DNA of 52,386 nucleotides, from assembly GCF_000010505.1 (NCBI RefSeq), contig NC_010729.1:2302501-2354886 (forward strand), given 5' to 3'. Numbering within the stretch: the first letter of the stretch is position 1; each line of letters opens with the position of its first letter. Shown here one piece after another: positions 35,589 through 44,475 of this stretch. The notes under the pieces were generated by a model, which saw only the letters and a list, made by a program, of their open reading frames with translations, did not search any database and was not told the DNA's origin. A program made the translations under genes and the position numbers. Origin of the DNA: Porphyromonas gingivalis ATCC 33277. Its GTDB lineage: Bacteria > Bacteroidota > Bacteroidia > Bacteroidales > Porphyromonadaceae.

Positions 35589-36674
35589 TCAGTTGTATTC
35601 CTTATCGTATTTCAGAGCGGCATCGGCCACGAAGTGCTTGATGCGCTGTTCTTCCTCGGCTCTGCAGATGAGCAAGACATTCCCGCTTTCGGCTACGATG
35701 CAGTCATTGATGCCCTGCATGACAACGAGCTTCTGCGGATTGTCCGTGGTAACGATGTTACGTTCGGCCTCGTAGAAGAGCGTCCGCGTCTTGAGCGATG
35801 CGTTTCCGGCATCGTCTTTCTGTGCCAGCTCATAGAGAGATCCCCATGTGCCGAGGTCTGCCCAGCCGAAGTCCACGGGCATGACCAAGACATTGTCCGC
35901 CTTCTCCATCACGCCAAAGTCGATGGAAATGCTCGGACAGTAGGGGAAAGCCTGATCGATGAAACGCCGCTCTTCAGGTGTATTGAAGTGTGCCAAACCA
36001 TTTTCGAGGGAAGAGGTTACTTCCGGCAGATGCTTGCGGAATGCGGCAAGGATGCTCTCCACGTTCCATACGAACATTCCACTATTCCACAGGAACTCTC
36101 CACTGGCGAGGAAGATGCTTGCCATCTCGGCATTGGGCTTCTCCGTAAAGGTTTTCACACGGATAAAATCACCGGTCTTTTCTTCAGCCATTTGGATATA
36201 TCCATAGCCCGTCTCCGGACGGGATGGACGGATGCCGAGCGTCACGAGATGCTCGTGATCGGCTACGAACTCCAACGCTTCCGATGCAGCACGCACGAAT
36301 TCGTCTTCGCGCAGGATCAGATGATCCGAAGGAGCTACGATTATGTTGGCTTTGGGATTGCGCGCGTAAATGTGATAGCTGGCATATGCGATGCAGGGTG
36401 CCGTATTGCGACGGGTCGGTTCGCGCAGGATTTGATCCGGTTCGATCTCAGGGAGCTGTTCGCGTACCTTGTCCACGTAAAGTTCATTGGTAACGACCAG
36501 AATGTTTTCCCGGGGGATAAACCGTGCGAAACGGTCATATGTCATCTGCAGGAGGGAGCGTCCGGTACCGAAGAAGTCGAGGAACTGTTTGGGATGGGAT
36601 TCACGGCTGAAGGGCCAAAAGCGGCTTCCTATTCCCCCTCCCATAATGACGCAATAATTGTCTTTCACAGCCAT
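35589..36674 (-). CDS. manC: Mannose-1-phosphate guanylyltransferase
   Basis: Makes GDP-mannose from GTP and mannose-1-phosphate for surface polysaccharides. 361 residues, the single-domain form without a C-terminal isomerase. The nucleotide signature is GGGIGSRFWP followed by KQFL, with later blocks EPTRRNTAPC, APSDHLI, GYGYIQ, FTEKP, WNSGMFVW and FGWADLGTWG, all diagnostic of the family. It is followed by DUF2851. Mannose is part of the A-LPS of P. gingivalis, the anchor for T9SS cargo such as the two encoded here, which would fit if the species call holds. Confidence 0.95.
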   Translation of the reverse strand: MAVKDNYCVIMGGGIGSRFWPFSRESHPKQFLDFFGTGRSLLQMTYDRFARFIPRENILVVTNELYVDKVREQLPEIEPDQILREPTRRNTAPCIAYASYHIYARNPKANIIVAPSDHLILREDEFVRAASEALEFVADHEHLVTLGIRPSRPETGYGYIQMAEEKTGDFIRVKTFTEKPNAEMASIFLASGEFLWNSGMFVWNVESILAAFRKHLPEVTSSLENGLAHFNTPEERRFIDQAFPYCPSISIDFGVMEKADNVLVMPVDFGWADLGTWGSLYELAQKDDAGNASLKTRTLFYEAERNIVTTDNPQKLVVMQGINDCIVAESGNVLLICRAEEEQRIKHFVADAALKYDKEYN

Positions 36675-36703
36675 AGTCGCTATTCTATTTTTAAGTTCTT
36701 AGA

Positions 36704-36711
36704 CAAAACTA
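36704..36711 (-). promoter_or_regulatory. -7 box of manC
   Basis: TAGTTTTG on the minus strand matches TAnnTTTG, 30 bases before the manC ATG. A TTG 23 bases further up could be the -33 element. Confidence 0.4.
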
Positions 36712-36964
36712 CTCAAAATAATAACGTCATGTCTCAAGAAAATCGTACTTGTGGTTCGTAAATAATTTCATAGGCCAATGGAGGATTTTTTCCCTCCTCA
36801 CATCGTTTCGCCGACTTGGTGGTTTTTTCTCTACATTAGCGGGCGGAAAAATTATTCGCAAGCATATTTTTCTTCTCCCCAAACTCTTTGCTTTTTTCGC
36901 AAATGCCAAGGATCGATCGAAAAATCTCATTCTAAAATCACCAATAATTATCACCAATACAAGT

Positions 36965-38479
36965 ATGAAAAGAAGCAGACTTTTAGGCCGCATTGTAGTA
37001 CTATCTCTATGCGTCGCCACAATTCCGGCTTCGGTTGTCAGCCAACCGCAGATGACGCCTTTGCAGTCGACACACACCTCCGATCGTTCGTTCGGCAGGG
37101 GAGCTCAGCAGATAGCTGACGAATGGAGTGCCGCCATGCCCCAAACCACATGGAGCAGCCATGCCGATGTCAGTTGGTACACGGCAGACGGCACGGAATT
37201 CACTCTCACCACTGCGGAGCAGTTTGCAGGCTTGGCCAAGCTCGTCAACAGCGGAAAGTCCATGAAGGGTGTGACCATCAAGCTGGGTAATGACGTGGAC
37301 TTCTCGGCTAATCGCTTCGATGAGGTGATCGGCAAGGATAATGACAACCCCTTTTCCGGCACTTTCGATGGAGGCAACCATACAATAACGGGCGTGATGA
37401 TCAGCGATCCCGTCTTGGGATTTATCGGATTCTTCGGACAAACCAACGAGGCCATTATTCGCAATACAATCATCCGCAATGCTACGGTCGTAGGTTCGGC
37501 CCCGGCAGGTGCTCTCGTTTGCAACATTTACAACAAGGGACTCGTAAGCAACTGCCATGCTTATGACTGTCGAATCGTTTCCGCTCCATACGAAACGAGC
37601 TTCGGAGGCAGTGGTGCAGGTTCTTTGGTTGGAGGCCTTTTGGATGAATCCAAGATAGAAAATTGCTCTGCCACTCGTGTGGAAGTCTATAGCCAGAGTC
37701 AAAGCGGTGCTTTCATCTCCCAGGCATACAATCTGTGCGAAGTAAAGAATTGCTTCGTAACGGACAGCAAGATAATCGCAGACGTTGGGTTGATCGGTGG
37801 ATTTGTCGGCATAAACTTTGCTTTCTTCCCCGGAACCGAGTCTACTTTCTCCAACTGCTATGCTCTCAATGTGGAAGTCGTATCGCTTGACAGTGGTGAT
37901 CAAGCCGTTCTCGGAGGGTTTGTCGGTCAGGTATCAGCCAACTTCATTGCCAAGCACTGCTACGTGTCAGCCAAAGTAACGGGAGGAAAAAATCCCGGTG
38001 CTTTTGTCGGTATGACGGCAGATGAATCCATGAACTGCAAATACGACGGTTGCTTCTACAACAACGAACAAAACCCGGGTATGGTCGGCATAGGAAACGG
38101 CGTCGAAATCCCTGCCATCGCAGGTATGCCGGAAGCGGCAATGAAGACTGCCGATATGGCTGCCAAGCTCAATGCAGATCAAAATCCTGCTCCCTGGCTT
38201 CAGGCAAACGACGTAAACAACGGTTGGCCGTACCTCAAAGACAACAAACCGGTAATAACCTCTCTGGCCGCTCCCATGTCCCATGAGATCCGTATTTGGG
38301 CTACTGCCGGTCGGATATTCATTGCGGGTGCTCCTGCGGGCACATCTGTTCAGGTGTACGATATGCAAGGACATCGGATTTACAATGCTGCCGTGCTTGC
38401 AGATCATGACATTGCAGTTGCATCCGGTGTATACGTTGTACGAGCCGGTGACAGCACAGCCAAAGTGATCGTTCCCTAA
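36965..38479 (+). CDS. GLUG-repeat secreted protein with T9SS sorting domain
   Basis: Secreted protein of 504 residues. The start at 36965 gives a signal peptide (MKRSRLLGRIVVLSLCVATI, cleavage near VVSQ). From about residue 130 to 400 it carries repeated GLUG-type units, each with a Gly-rich turn (GALVCNIYNKG, GSLVGGLLDES, GGFVGINF, GGFVGQVSA, GAFVGMTA) followed by a strand with NC or xC (SNCHAYDC, ENCSAT, SNCYALN, KHCYVSA), suggesting a right-handed beta-solenoid. The C-terminal 70 residues (EIRIWATAGRIFIAGAPAG, VQVYDMQGHRI, GVYVVRAG) match a type A T9SS sorting signal. No enzymatic motif is seen; binding or adhesion is inferred. The 290-base upstream region has a GGAGGA/CCCTCC hairpin near 36781 but no clear promoter box. 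Confidence 0.87.
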   Translation: MKRSRLLGRIVVLSLCVATIPASVVSQPQMTPLQSTHTSDRSFGRGAQQIADEWSAAMPQTTWSSHADVSWYTADGTEFTLTTAEQFAGLAKLVNSGKSMKGVTIKLGNDVDFSANRFDEVIGKDNDNPFSGTFDGGNHTITGVMISDPVLGFIGFFGQTNEAIIRNTIIRNATVVGSAPAGALVCNIYNKGLVSNCHAYDCRIVSAPYETSFGGSGAGSLVGGLLDESKIENCSATRVEVYSQSQSGAFISQAYNLCEVKNCFVTDSKIIADVGLIGGFVGINFAFFPGTESTFSNCYALNVEVVSLDSGDQAVLGGFVGQVSANFIAKHCYVSAKVTGGKNPGAFVGMTADESMNCKYDGCFYNNEQNPGMVGIGNGVEIPAIAGMPEAAMKTADMAAKLNADQNPAPWLQANDVNNGWPYLKDNKPVITSLAAPMSHEIRIWATAGRIFIAGAPAGTSVQVYDMQGHRIYNAAVLADHDIAVASGVYVVRAGDSTAKVIVP

Positions 38480-38505
38480 GAGAGGGGTCGATAGGAAAAA
38501 GTTGC

Positions 38506-38556
38506 ATCCTGCATGAGCGATTTGTTTGCTGCAAGTCGTTTGTGCAGGATTCTTTT
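38506..38556 (+). terminator. Terminator after the GLUG protein gene
   Basis: ATCCTGCA (38506-38513) pairs with TGCAGGAT (38543-38550), followed by TCTTTT. It stands upstream of the dxs promoter. Confidence 0.55.
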
Positions 38557-38604
38557 AATGATTGTGCCCTCGTGTTGCACTGCAGGGTGGAATCTGTAGA
38601 GATC

Positions 38605-38633
38605 TTGATAATAATCCGATATGATTACCTTTG
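38605..38633 (+). promoter_or_regulatory. Promoter of dxs-trkA-trkH
   Basis: TTG (38605-38607), 18 bases, then TACCTTTG (38626-38633). The transcript would begin about 12 bases before the dxs ATG at 38652, a very short leader. Confidence 0.55.
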
Positions 38634-38651
38634 TACAAACGAAAAAGTAGC

Positions 38652-40556
38652 ATGATGGAAGTCCGTCCAACGACTCTAATCGATCATATAAATTCTCCGG
38701 CTGATCTTCGCGCACTAAAACCTGAACAGTTGCCACAGGTATGCCGCGAACTCCGCCGCTATATTTTGGAAGTGCTGTCTGTGACGCCCGGTCATCTCGG
38801 CTCCAGCTTGGGCGCAGTGGACTTTACGGTGGCGCTGCACTACGTATTCGATACGCCCTACGACCGTATCGTCTGGGACGTGGGACATCAGGCTTACAGC
38901 CATAAGATCCTGACCGGCCGGCGCGAAGACTTCCGCCATTTGCGCCAATGGGGGGGCATCAGCGGTTTCCCCTCGCCTAAAGAAAGCGAATACGACACAT
39001 TCCCTGCCGGACATGCTTCCAACTCTATCTCCGCAGCACTTGGAATGGCTGTGGCTTCGGCTGCCAAGGATGAGAAACGGAAGGTCATAGCCGTCATTGG
39101 AGACGGTTCCATGACGGGAGGTATGGCTTTTGAAGGGCTGAACAATGCATCGTCTTTCCCGAACAATCTGCTGATCATCCTCAATGACAACAACATGTCC
39201 ATCGACAGGAATGTCGGAGGACTGAACCGCTATATGGTGGACATCCTCACCAGCAAGACGTATAATACGATTCGCTACGACCTTTATAAGGGCTTGCGAA
39301 AAATCAATCTGATCAGCGAGACGAACAGAAAAAATCTCCTGCGCTTCAACAACAGCTTCAAGGCACTACTGGCACGCGAGAGCAATTTATTCGAAGGATT
39401 CAGCATCCGCTATTTCGGCCCCGTCGATGGCAATAATGTGCTCCGCTTGGTGGAAGTACTCAATCAGATCAAGGATATGGCCGGGCCTAAGATCCTGCAT
39501 CTGCGAACGATCAAAGGTAAGGGCTACTCTCCGGCCGAGAAGCAGGCTACGATCTGGCATGCACCGGGCGAATTCGACATCAAATCGGGAGAACGTAAGA
39601 AAGGAGAGAACAAGCCCGAGCCACCCAAGTTTCAGGATGTGTTCGGGCATACACTCGTGGAGCTGGCGGACAGAGACGAGCGTATCGTCGGGGTCACCCC
39701 GGCTATGCCGACAGGTTGCTCCATGACCTTCCTGATGAAGAAATACCCGAATAGGGCCTATGACGTGGGTATTGCCGAAGGGCATGCAGTCACTTTTTCG
39801 GCCGGTTTGGCCAAGGAAGGGTTGATCCCGTTTTGCAATATATACTCTTCTTTCATCCAGAGGGGATATGATCAGGTGATTCATGATGTAGCCCTGTCTG
39901 GTTCACACGTGGTGATTTGCCTCGATCGTGCCGGTCTGGTAGGCGAGGACGGTGCCACACACCACGGGGTGTTCGACATGGCTTTCCTCAGATGCGTACC
40001 GGACATCGTCGTGGCTTCTCCGCTGAACGAACACGAGCTGCGCAATCTGATGCTGACCGCATACAAGGGATATGACGGCCCGATGGTGATCCGTTACCCG
40101 CGTGGCAAAGGGGTGCTGACCGACTGGCGCAACACTCCGCGACTGGTCGAAATAGCGCGAGGACGCTGTCTGACGGAGGGCGAAGCTATAGCCTTCCTCT
40201 CCATAGGCCCCATAGGCAATATGGTACAGAAAGTGGTGGAACGGCTGGCTGAGAAAGGTGTATCTGCAGCCCACTACGATATGGTATTCCTCAAACCGCT
40301 TGACGAGGAGATGCTCCATGGCATTGCAAAGAAGTTCGATACGATCATCTCCGTCGAAGATGGTTGCATCCAAGGTGGTTTCGGATCGGCCGTCATGGAG
40401 TTTATGGCAGACCATGACTACCACCCACGCATCCGACGGGTGGGAGTCCCCGATCGCTTTATCGGGCAGGGATCTGTGCCCGAACAGTATGCAGACTGTG
40501 GCATGGATGCAGACTCTTTGTTGCACTTGACCGAAGAACTTCTGCTGCATCCGTAG
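38652..40556 (+). CDS. dxs: 1-deoxy-D-xylulose-5-phosphate synthase
   Basis: TPP-dependent condensation of pyruvate and glyceraldehyde-3-phosphate to DXP, the entry to the MEP isoprenoid pathway and to the DXP route of pyridoxal phosphate. 634 residues. TPP binding is seen in [17 protein letters not shown] with [12 protein letters not shown]. Substrate and domain blocks [50 protein letters not shown] and RYPRGKG are all present. The start is ATG 38652; the second ATG directly after is an alternative. The N-terminal extension seen further upstream would overlap the promoter. trkA follows after 53 bases. Confidence 0.97.
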
Positions 40557-40609
40557 GAAAAAGGAACGAAGGATGCTGCACGGATCTTACAAAACCTTAA
40601 TGTAGCAAG

Positions 40610-41950
40610 ATGAATATTGTCATAGCCGGTGCCGGCGAGGTGGGCACACACTTGGCGAAAATGCTTTCGCAAGAGGAACAGAACATCGTCCTGATCGACC
40701 CCAATCCCAAACGATTGGAACTGGCCGCCATGCGTTCCGAGCTGCTCCCTCAGGTGGGCAATCCGCTTTCTCCTTCAGACTTGCTGCAGGCCAATGTGAA
40801 GTATGCCGATCTTTTCATCAGCGTGATGCCGGAGGAGGCGGACAACATTTTGGCCTGTGCCCTTGCCTCACGATTGGGAGCAGGAAAAACGCTGGCACGC
40901 ATCAACAACAACGAATTCCTCAAACCCGACATGGCACAGTACTTCCGCGATATGGGAGTCCATACCATGATTTACCCCGAGCTGCTGGCTGCACGGGAGA
41001 TAGTATCGACCATCAAAAACCCGTGGGCACGTCAATACGTGGAGTTGTTCGATGGGGCTTTGGTTCTGGTGGGTGTGAAGGTGCGTGAGGGTGCGCACAT
41101 TGTTGGCAAATACCTTCATGAGCTGACCCGGACGGGAAATAAGATATTCCACATCGTCGCTATCAAGCGTGACCTTGAGACGATCATCCCGAAGGGGGGT
41201 ACACAGGTACTGCACGGAGACATCGTATTCTTCGCCACGGCTCAAAACCACTTGGATGAAGTTCGCAAGCTCGCAGGCAAAGACAATCCGCCCGTCCACA
41301 AAGTGGTGATCATGGGAGGCAGTCGCATAGCTATCCGTTCCATAGAGATGATCCCGAGAAACATACAAGTGGCGATCATCGAGAAGGACAAGGAGAAAAG
41401 CATGCGGATCAGTGCCATCGCTCCGACCAACGTACAGGTGTACAACGGTGACGGACGCGACTCGGACATCCTCATAGAGGCCGGGTTGGATCAGGCCGAT
41501 GTATTCATCGCTCTGACGGAAAATTCGGAGACGAATGTCCTCGCCTGCTTGGGAGCCAAGCGTTTCGGTGTATTCAAGACCATCGCCAAGGAAGAGAATA
41601 TAGACTACATTTCATTGGCTGACCGCCTTGATATAGGCACGCTCATCAACAAAAAACTTTTGGCTGCCGGCTCCATCTACCGCATATTCCTTGGCGAAGA
41701 TACGAGTACGGTGAAGTGCCTGACGCTGGCCAATGCCGATGTGGCCGAACTCGTGGCTCATCGCGGAGCACCCGTCACCAAAAGACCGGTGAAAGATCTG
41801 AACATTCCGGAGGGGATTACCTTCGGCGGCATGGTGCGCAACGGTGTCCCGCAAATGATCCATGGCGATACGGTGATCGAACCCTACGACCATGTAGTGG
41901 TATTCTGTCTGAATACACCACTGAATATTCTGAAAGACTTCTTCGGCTAA
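40610..41950 (+). CDS. trkA: Trk system potassium uptake protein TrkA
   Basis: Cytoplasmic regulatory subunit of the Trk potassium channel, 446 residues. It has two RCK units in tandem, each with an N-terminal Rossmann domain (GAGEVGTHLAKML at residues 6-18; VVIMGGSRIAIRSIE near 230) and a C-terminal RCK-C lobe. The second Rossmann loop reads GGSRIA where GGGRIG is usual, so NAD(H) binding there may be weaker. It lies 26 bases before trkH, which encodes the membrane channel. Confidence 0.95.
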   Translation: MNIVIAGAGEVGTHLAKMLSQEEQNIVLIDPNPKRLELAAMRSELLPQVGNPLSPSDLLQANVKYADLFISVMPEEADNILACALASRLGAGKTLARINNNEFLKPDMAQYFRDMGVHTMIYPELLAAREIVSTIKNPWARQYVELFDGALVLVGVKVREGAHIVGKYLHELTRTGNKIFHIVAIKRDLETIIPKGGTQVLHGDIVFFATAQNHLDEVRKLAGKDNPPVHKVVIMGGSRIAIRSIEMIPRNIQVAIIEKDKEKSMRISAIAPTNVQVYNGDGRDSDILIEAGLDQADVFIALTENSETNVLACLGAKRFGVFKTIAKEENIDYISLADRLDIGTLINKKLLAAGSIYRIFLGEDTSTVKCLTLANADVAELVAHRGAPVTKRPVKDLNIPEGITFGGMVRNGVPQMIHGDTVIEPYDHVVVFCLNTPLNILKDFFG

Positions 41951-41976
41951 CCTCTCTTTTCGGACGGCACGGCGAT

Positions 41977-43440
41977 ATGTTGCAGCACATCAATTTCAAA
42001 TTCGTTCTCAAGGTGGTAGGCTCTCTATGCCTGTCCGAGATTCTCTTTCTGTTGATTTGTCTGGGTATATCCGTCTACTACAAGGGGAGCGATCTGTTGC
42101 CTTTTGTTTACACTATAGGAGTGATGGCCGCAGTAGGCTCCTGTTTCTACCTGCTGGGACGCCGTGCTCGTATGAACAACGCAAGTCGGCGCGAAGGGAT
42201 GCTTACTGTCACGCTGACGTGGCTGATCCTATCGCTTGTCGGCATGCTTCCTTTTGTCTTCGGCGGATATACTCCCTCCGTGACGGATGCTTTCTTCGAG
42301 ACCATGTCCGGCTTCACGACCACAGGAGCCACGATATTCCCCGAGGTGGAGTCTTTGCCCCGAGGCATTCTTTTCTGGCGTAGCATTATGCAGTGGCAGG
42401 GCGGTGTCGGTATCGTGGTCTTTACGGTAGGGCTGCTCCCTATGCTCGGTGCAGGGAGTGCCGTTTCGCAAATATACAATGCGGAAACTACGGGCATCAT
42501 CCACGATCGTTTTCTGCCGCGTATCCGTCAGGTGGCACGCCGGCTCTGCGGTGTCTATATTCTCGGAACTGCTGTGCTGATACTGCTTTTGTGGTTGGGC
42601 CCGATGGGACTGTTCGATGCCATTTGCCACGCTTTCACTTGTATTTCCACGGGAGGCTACTCCACGCGCAACGGCAGTATCGCGGAGTTTCAGTCCTCAT
42701 ACATCGAATATGTCACCTCGTTTTTCATGTTCTACGGCAGTCTCAGCATCACGCTTCAGTACTTTCTGCTGGTAGGAAAACCGGGAAAACTGATTCGTGA
42801 TGAGGAAATGCGCACCTTTGTCGTCCTGACCCTCTGTGCCGTTTTGATCACTACGCTATGGCTTTTGTATCGGGGGGAATATCCGAGCTTGGAGGAAAAT
42901 TTCCGTCATGCTCTCTTTCAAACCTATTCGATCATCAGTACCACCGGCTATACCACGGCCGATTACTTCTCGTGGGGGCCTTTCTTCTGGAGTATAGCTA
43001 TCGTGATGATGATTGTCTGCGGCTGTGCCGGATCGACGACGGGAGGAATCAAAATCAGTCGCCTCGTCGTCCTGATGAAAAACTTGCGTAACGAATTTAA
43101 GAAGCGTACCCACCCCAATTTGATGGTACCTGTACGAATCAATGGGATTATCATCACAGGACAATTGGTCAGTCAGGTACTCGCCTTTGCTTTTCTCTAT
43201 TTCCTGCTGATTTTCTGCAGCATCATCCTCCTCACGCTTGACGGTATGGACTTCGTTGCCGCAGTCGGTTCGGCCGTATCGGCCATGGGCAACGTCGGTC
43301 CCGGATTCGGCGACTACTTCAGCGACTTCAGTCAGGCCGGCGACTTCTCCAAGTGGATCCTTTCTTTCCTGATGCTCACCGGGCGTCTGGAAGTTTTCAC
43401 AGTTATTTCCATTCTCCATCCTGCTTTCTGGCGCAGATAG
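41977..43440 (+). CDS. trkH: Trk/Ktr potassium channel subunit TrkH
   Basis: Membrane channel for potassium, 487 residues, with about ten hydrophobic segments. The start at 41977 is chosen because it begins MLQHINFKFVLKVVG, the family N-terminus; the frame before it overlaps trkA out of phase. Selectivity-filter segments of the four pore repeats are visible as TMSGFTTTGATIF, FTCISTGGYSTRNG, IISTTGYTTADY and AVSAMGNVGPGFG. GRLEVFTV near the end is also conserved. It would form a complex with the TrkA encoded just upstream and is followed by a bidirectional terminator. Confidence 0.96.
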   Translation: MLQHINFKFVLKVVGSLCLSEILFLLICLGISVYYKGSDLLPFVYTIGVMAAVGSCFYLLGRRARMNNASRREGMLTVTLTWLILSLVGMLPFVFGGYTPSVTDAFFETMSGFTTTGATIFPEVESLPRGILFWRSIMQWQGGVGIVVFTVGLLPMLGAGSAVSQIYNAETTGIIHDRFLPRIRQVARRLCGVYILGTAVLILLLWLGPMGLFDAICHAFTCISTGGYSTRNGSIAEFQSSYIEYVTSFFMFYGSLSITLQYFLLVGKPGKLIRDEEMRTFVVLTLCAVLITTLWLLYRGEYPSLEENFRHALFQTYSIISTTGYTTADYFSWGPFFWSIAIVMMIVCGCAGSTTGGIKISRLVVLMKNLRNEFKKRTHPNLMVPVRINGIIITGQLVSQVLAFAFLYFLLIFCSIILLTLDGMDFVAAVGSAVSAMGNVGPGFGDYFSDFSQAGDFSKWILSFLMLTGRLEVFTVISILHPAFWRR

Positions 43441-43584
43441 AATCTTTTCCGCTCTGAACATCGGGTGTCCCCATAGACTATAGAATAGAGTAGGGCATAA
43501 ACGACTATTTTGTTGTCGTGTTTCACGAGAGCAATACCCTTTCCTTGAGTGAACGACAAGCTGAAAAAAGAAAAAGAGGAAAAG

Positions 43585-43625
43585 AAAAAGGCCTCTCAAG
43601 CTTCTGTAGCTTAAGAGACCTTTTT
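43585..43625. terminator. Bidirectional terminator between trkH and tRNA-Cys
   Basis: AAAAAGGCCTCTCAAGCT pairs with AGCTTAAGAGACCTTTTT (two non-canonical positions), with T-runs on both strands. It serves trkH (plus) and tRNA-Cys (minus). Confidence 0.85.
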
Positions 43626-43631
43626 GTGAAG

Positions 43632-43702
43632 AGGTTCGTGGCGGACTCGAACCGCCGTAGACGGTTTTGCAGACCGTTGCCTAACCACTCGGCCAACGAA
43701 CC
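43632..43702 (-). tRNA. tRNA-Cys (anticodon GCA)
   Basis: 71 bases. Acceptor GGUUCGU/ACGAACC, discriminator U as is typical for Cys. The anticodon stem ACGGU/ACCGU closes the loop CUGCAAA, giving GCA. The T-arm GGCGGUUCGAGUCCGCC is standard. It borders an accessory patch of about 700 bases. Confidence 0.95.
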
Positions 43703-43963
43703 ATGCTGAGGTTTGCGTCTGCAAAGAAAAGGTTTTTATTTGAGATTAGCAATGTTTTTTGAATTTTAATCAGGTGTGCAGATTCCAGCTATCAGGGCAA
43801 TCGCATTTCAGCCACTAACGTACTTCTAAAGCTCATGATTGCTACATTCAATTATCAAACAAGTGCGAATTCATATGTCAGAGATTCAAATCATAGAGGA
43901 AAGAGACTAAAAATTTTCAAACGCGATCGCCCTGACAGGCTGCCCCCGGGGCCGACGCATTAA

Positions 43964-44242
43964 ATTGGTTTTGCGGTTTCATTCGAGCGAGTTTCTCCTA
44001 ATAGGTATTGTTGGCTATTACTGTGTGCCGACGCGGTAGCCGGATGGATTATTGGAGCCGGAGGTGGTATCGGCTCGTATGGACGCAATGTGAATCAGAC
44101 GGTACAGCGTGGCGCACAAGGTGCATACACGGGTAGCAAGGCGATGGTTGGAGAAGCACAAGTGCTGTTGCCGGTCATGTCGTTTGATGTCTCAAAGGGG
44201 CACTCATTAAAGAGAAGTAGATTTCCACTAGTGGAAAGATAG
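43964..44242 (+). pseudogene. Glycine-rich reading-frame remnant
   Basis: Open frame of 92 codons before the stop at 44240-44242, with no usable start near its 5' end. The middle reads LLLCADAVAGWIIGAGGGIG and continues with SYGRNVNQTVQRGAQGAYTG. This small-residue-rich pattern resembles bacteriocin-like core peptides or Gly-zipper membrane peptides, but I cannot name a family. The last codons run into the palindromic repeat. It is probably a decayed gene. Confidence 0.35.
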
Positions 44243-44261
44243 CTTTCCACTAGTGGAAATC
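44220..44261. repeat. Double palindrome / 19-bp perfect inverted repeat
   Basis: Two copies of the perfect 16-bp palindrome TTTCCACTAGTGGAAA (44222-44237 and 44244-44259) are arranged so that the whole forms a perfect 19-bp inverted repeat with a 4-base loop ATAG. It can fold as one hairpin or two cruciforms and has the look of a paired dimeric-protein binding site. Confidence 0.75.
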
Positions 44262-44461
44262 CGGCGTCTACCAAATAGTTGCCTGACACACAATAAGAAG
44301 AATAAACAAAAGTGCCTGCTTATTGTGCAAAGGTCCCATTAATTCGTACTTGTATGATAACCGAACGTAGCAATCGTTAGGTTTATAAGTGAGTTAACAG
44401 TTCAAATGCGATTGCCCTGTGAGTTGCCCTGAAATATCTGTCCCACAGTCTCAAAAAGCAG

Positions 44462-44469
44462 TAAATTTG
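44462..44469 (+). promoter_or_regulatory. TAAATTTG box directly before mtaB
   Basis: An exact TAnnTTTG match, six bases before the mtaB ATG. The context TTTGCGCGGTATGA is almost the same as TTTGCGTGGTATGA before thyA. No TTG occurs at the ideal -33 distance. Confidence 0.45.
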
Positions 44470-44475
44470 CGCGGT

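Larger units (their letters stand above)
43793..44419. mobile_element. Segment bounded by 16-bp inverted repeats (possible MITE or IS remnant)
   Basis: CAGGGCAATCGCATTT (43793-43808) has its exact complement at 44404-44419. A third, degenerate copy in the direct orientation of the right end (AAACGCGATCGCCCTG) lies at 43918-43933. The 627-base interval has no intact gene, a glycine-rich frame without a start, and a double palindrome. No transposase is visible. An insertion remnant next to a tRNA is the simplest reading, but target-site duplications are not evident. Confidence 0.4.

Noticed and set aside
36749-36964. Longer start of the GLUG protein
   Set aside because: The extension has no conserved features and would place 72 residues ahead of an evident signal peptide.
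41716-41976. Longer start of TrkH inside trkA
   Set aside because: An out-of-phase shadow of trkA; the TrkH N-terminal membrane segment begins at 41977.
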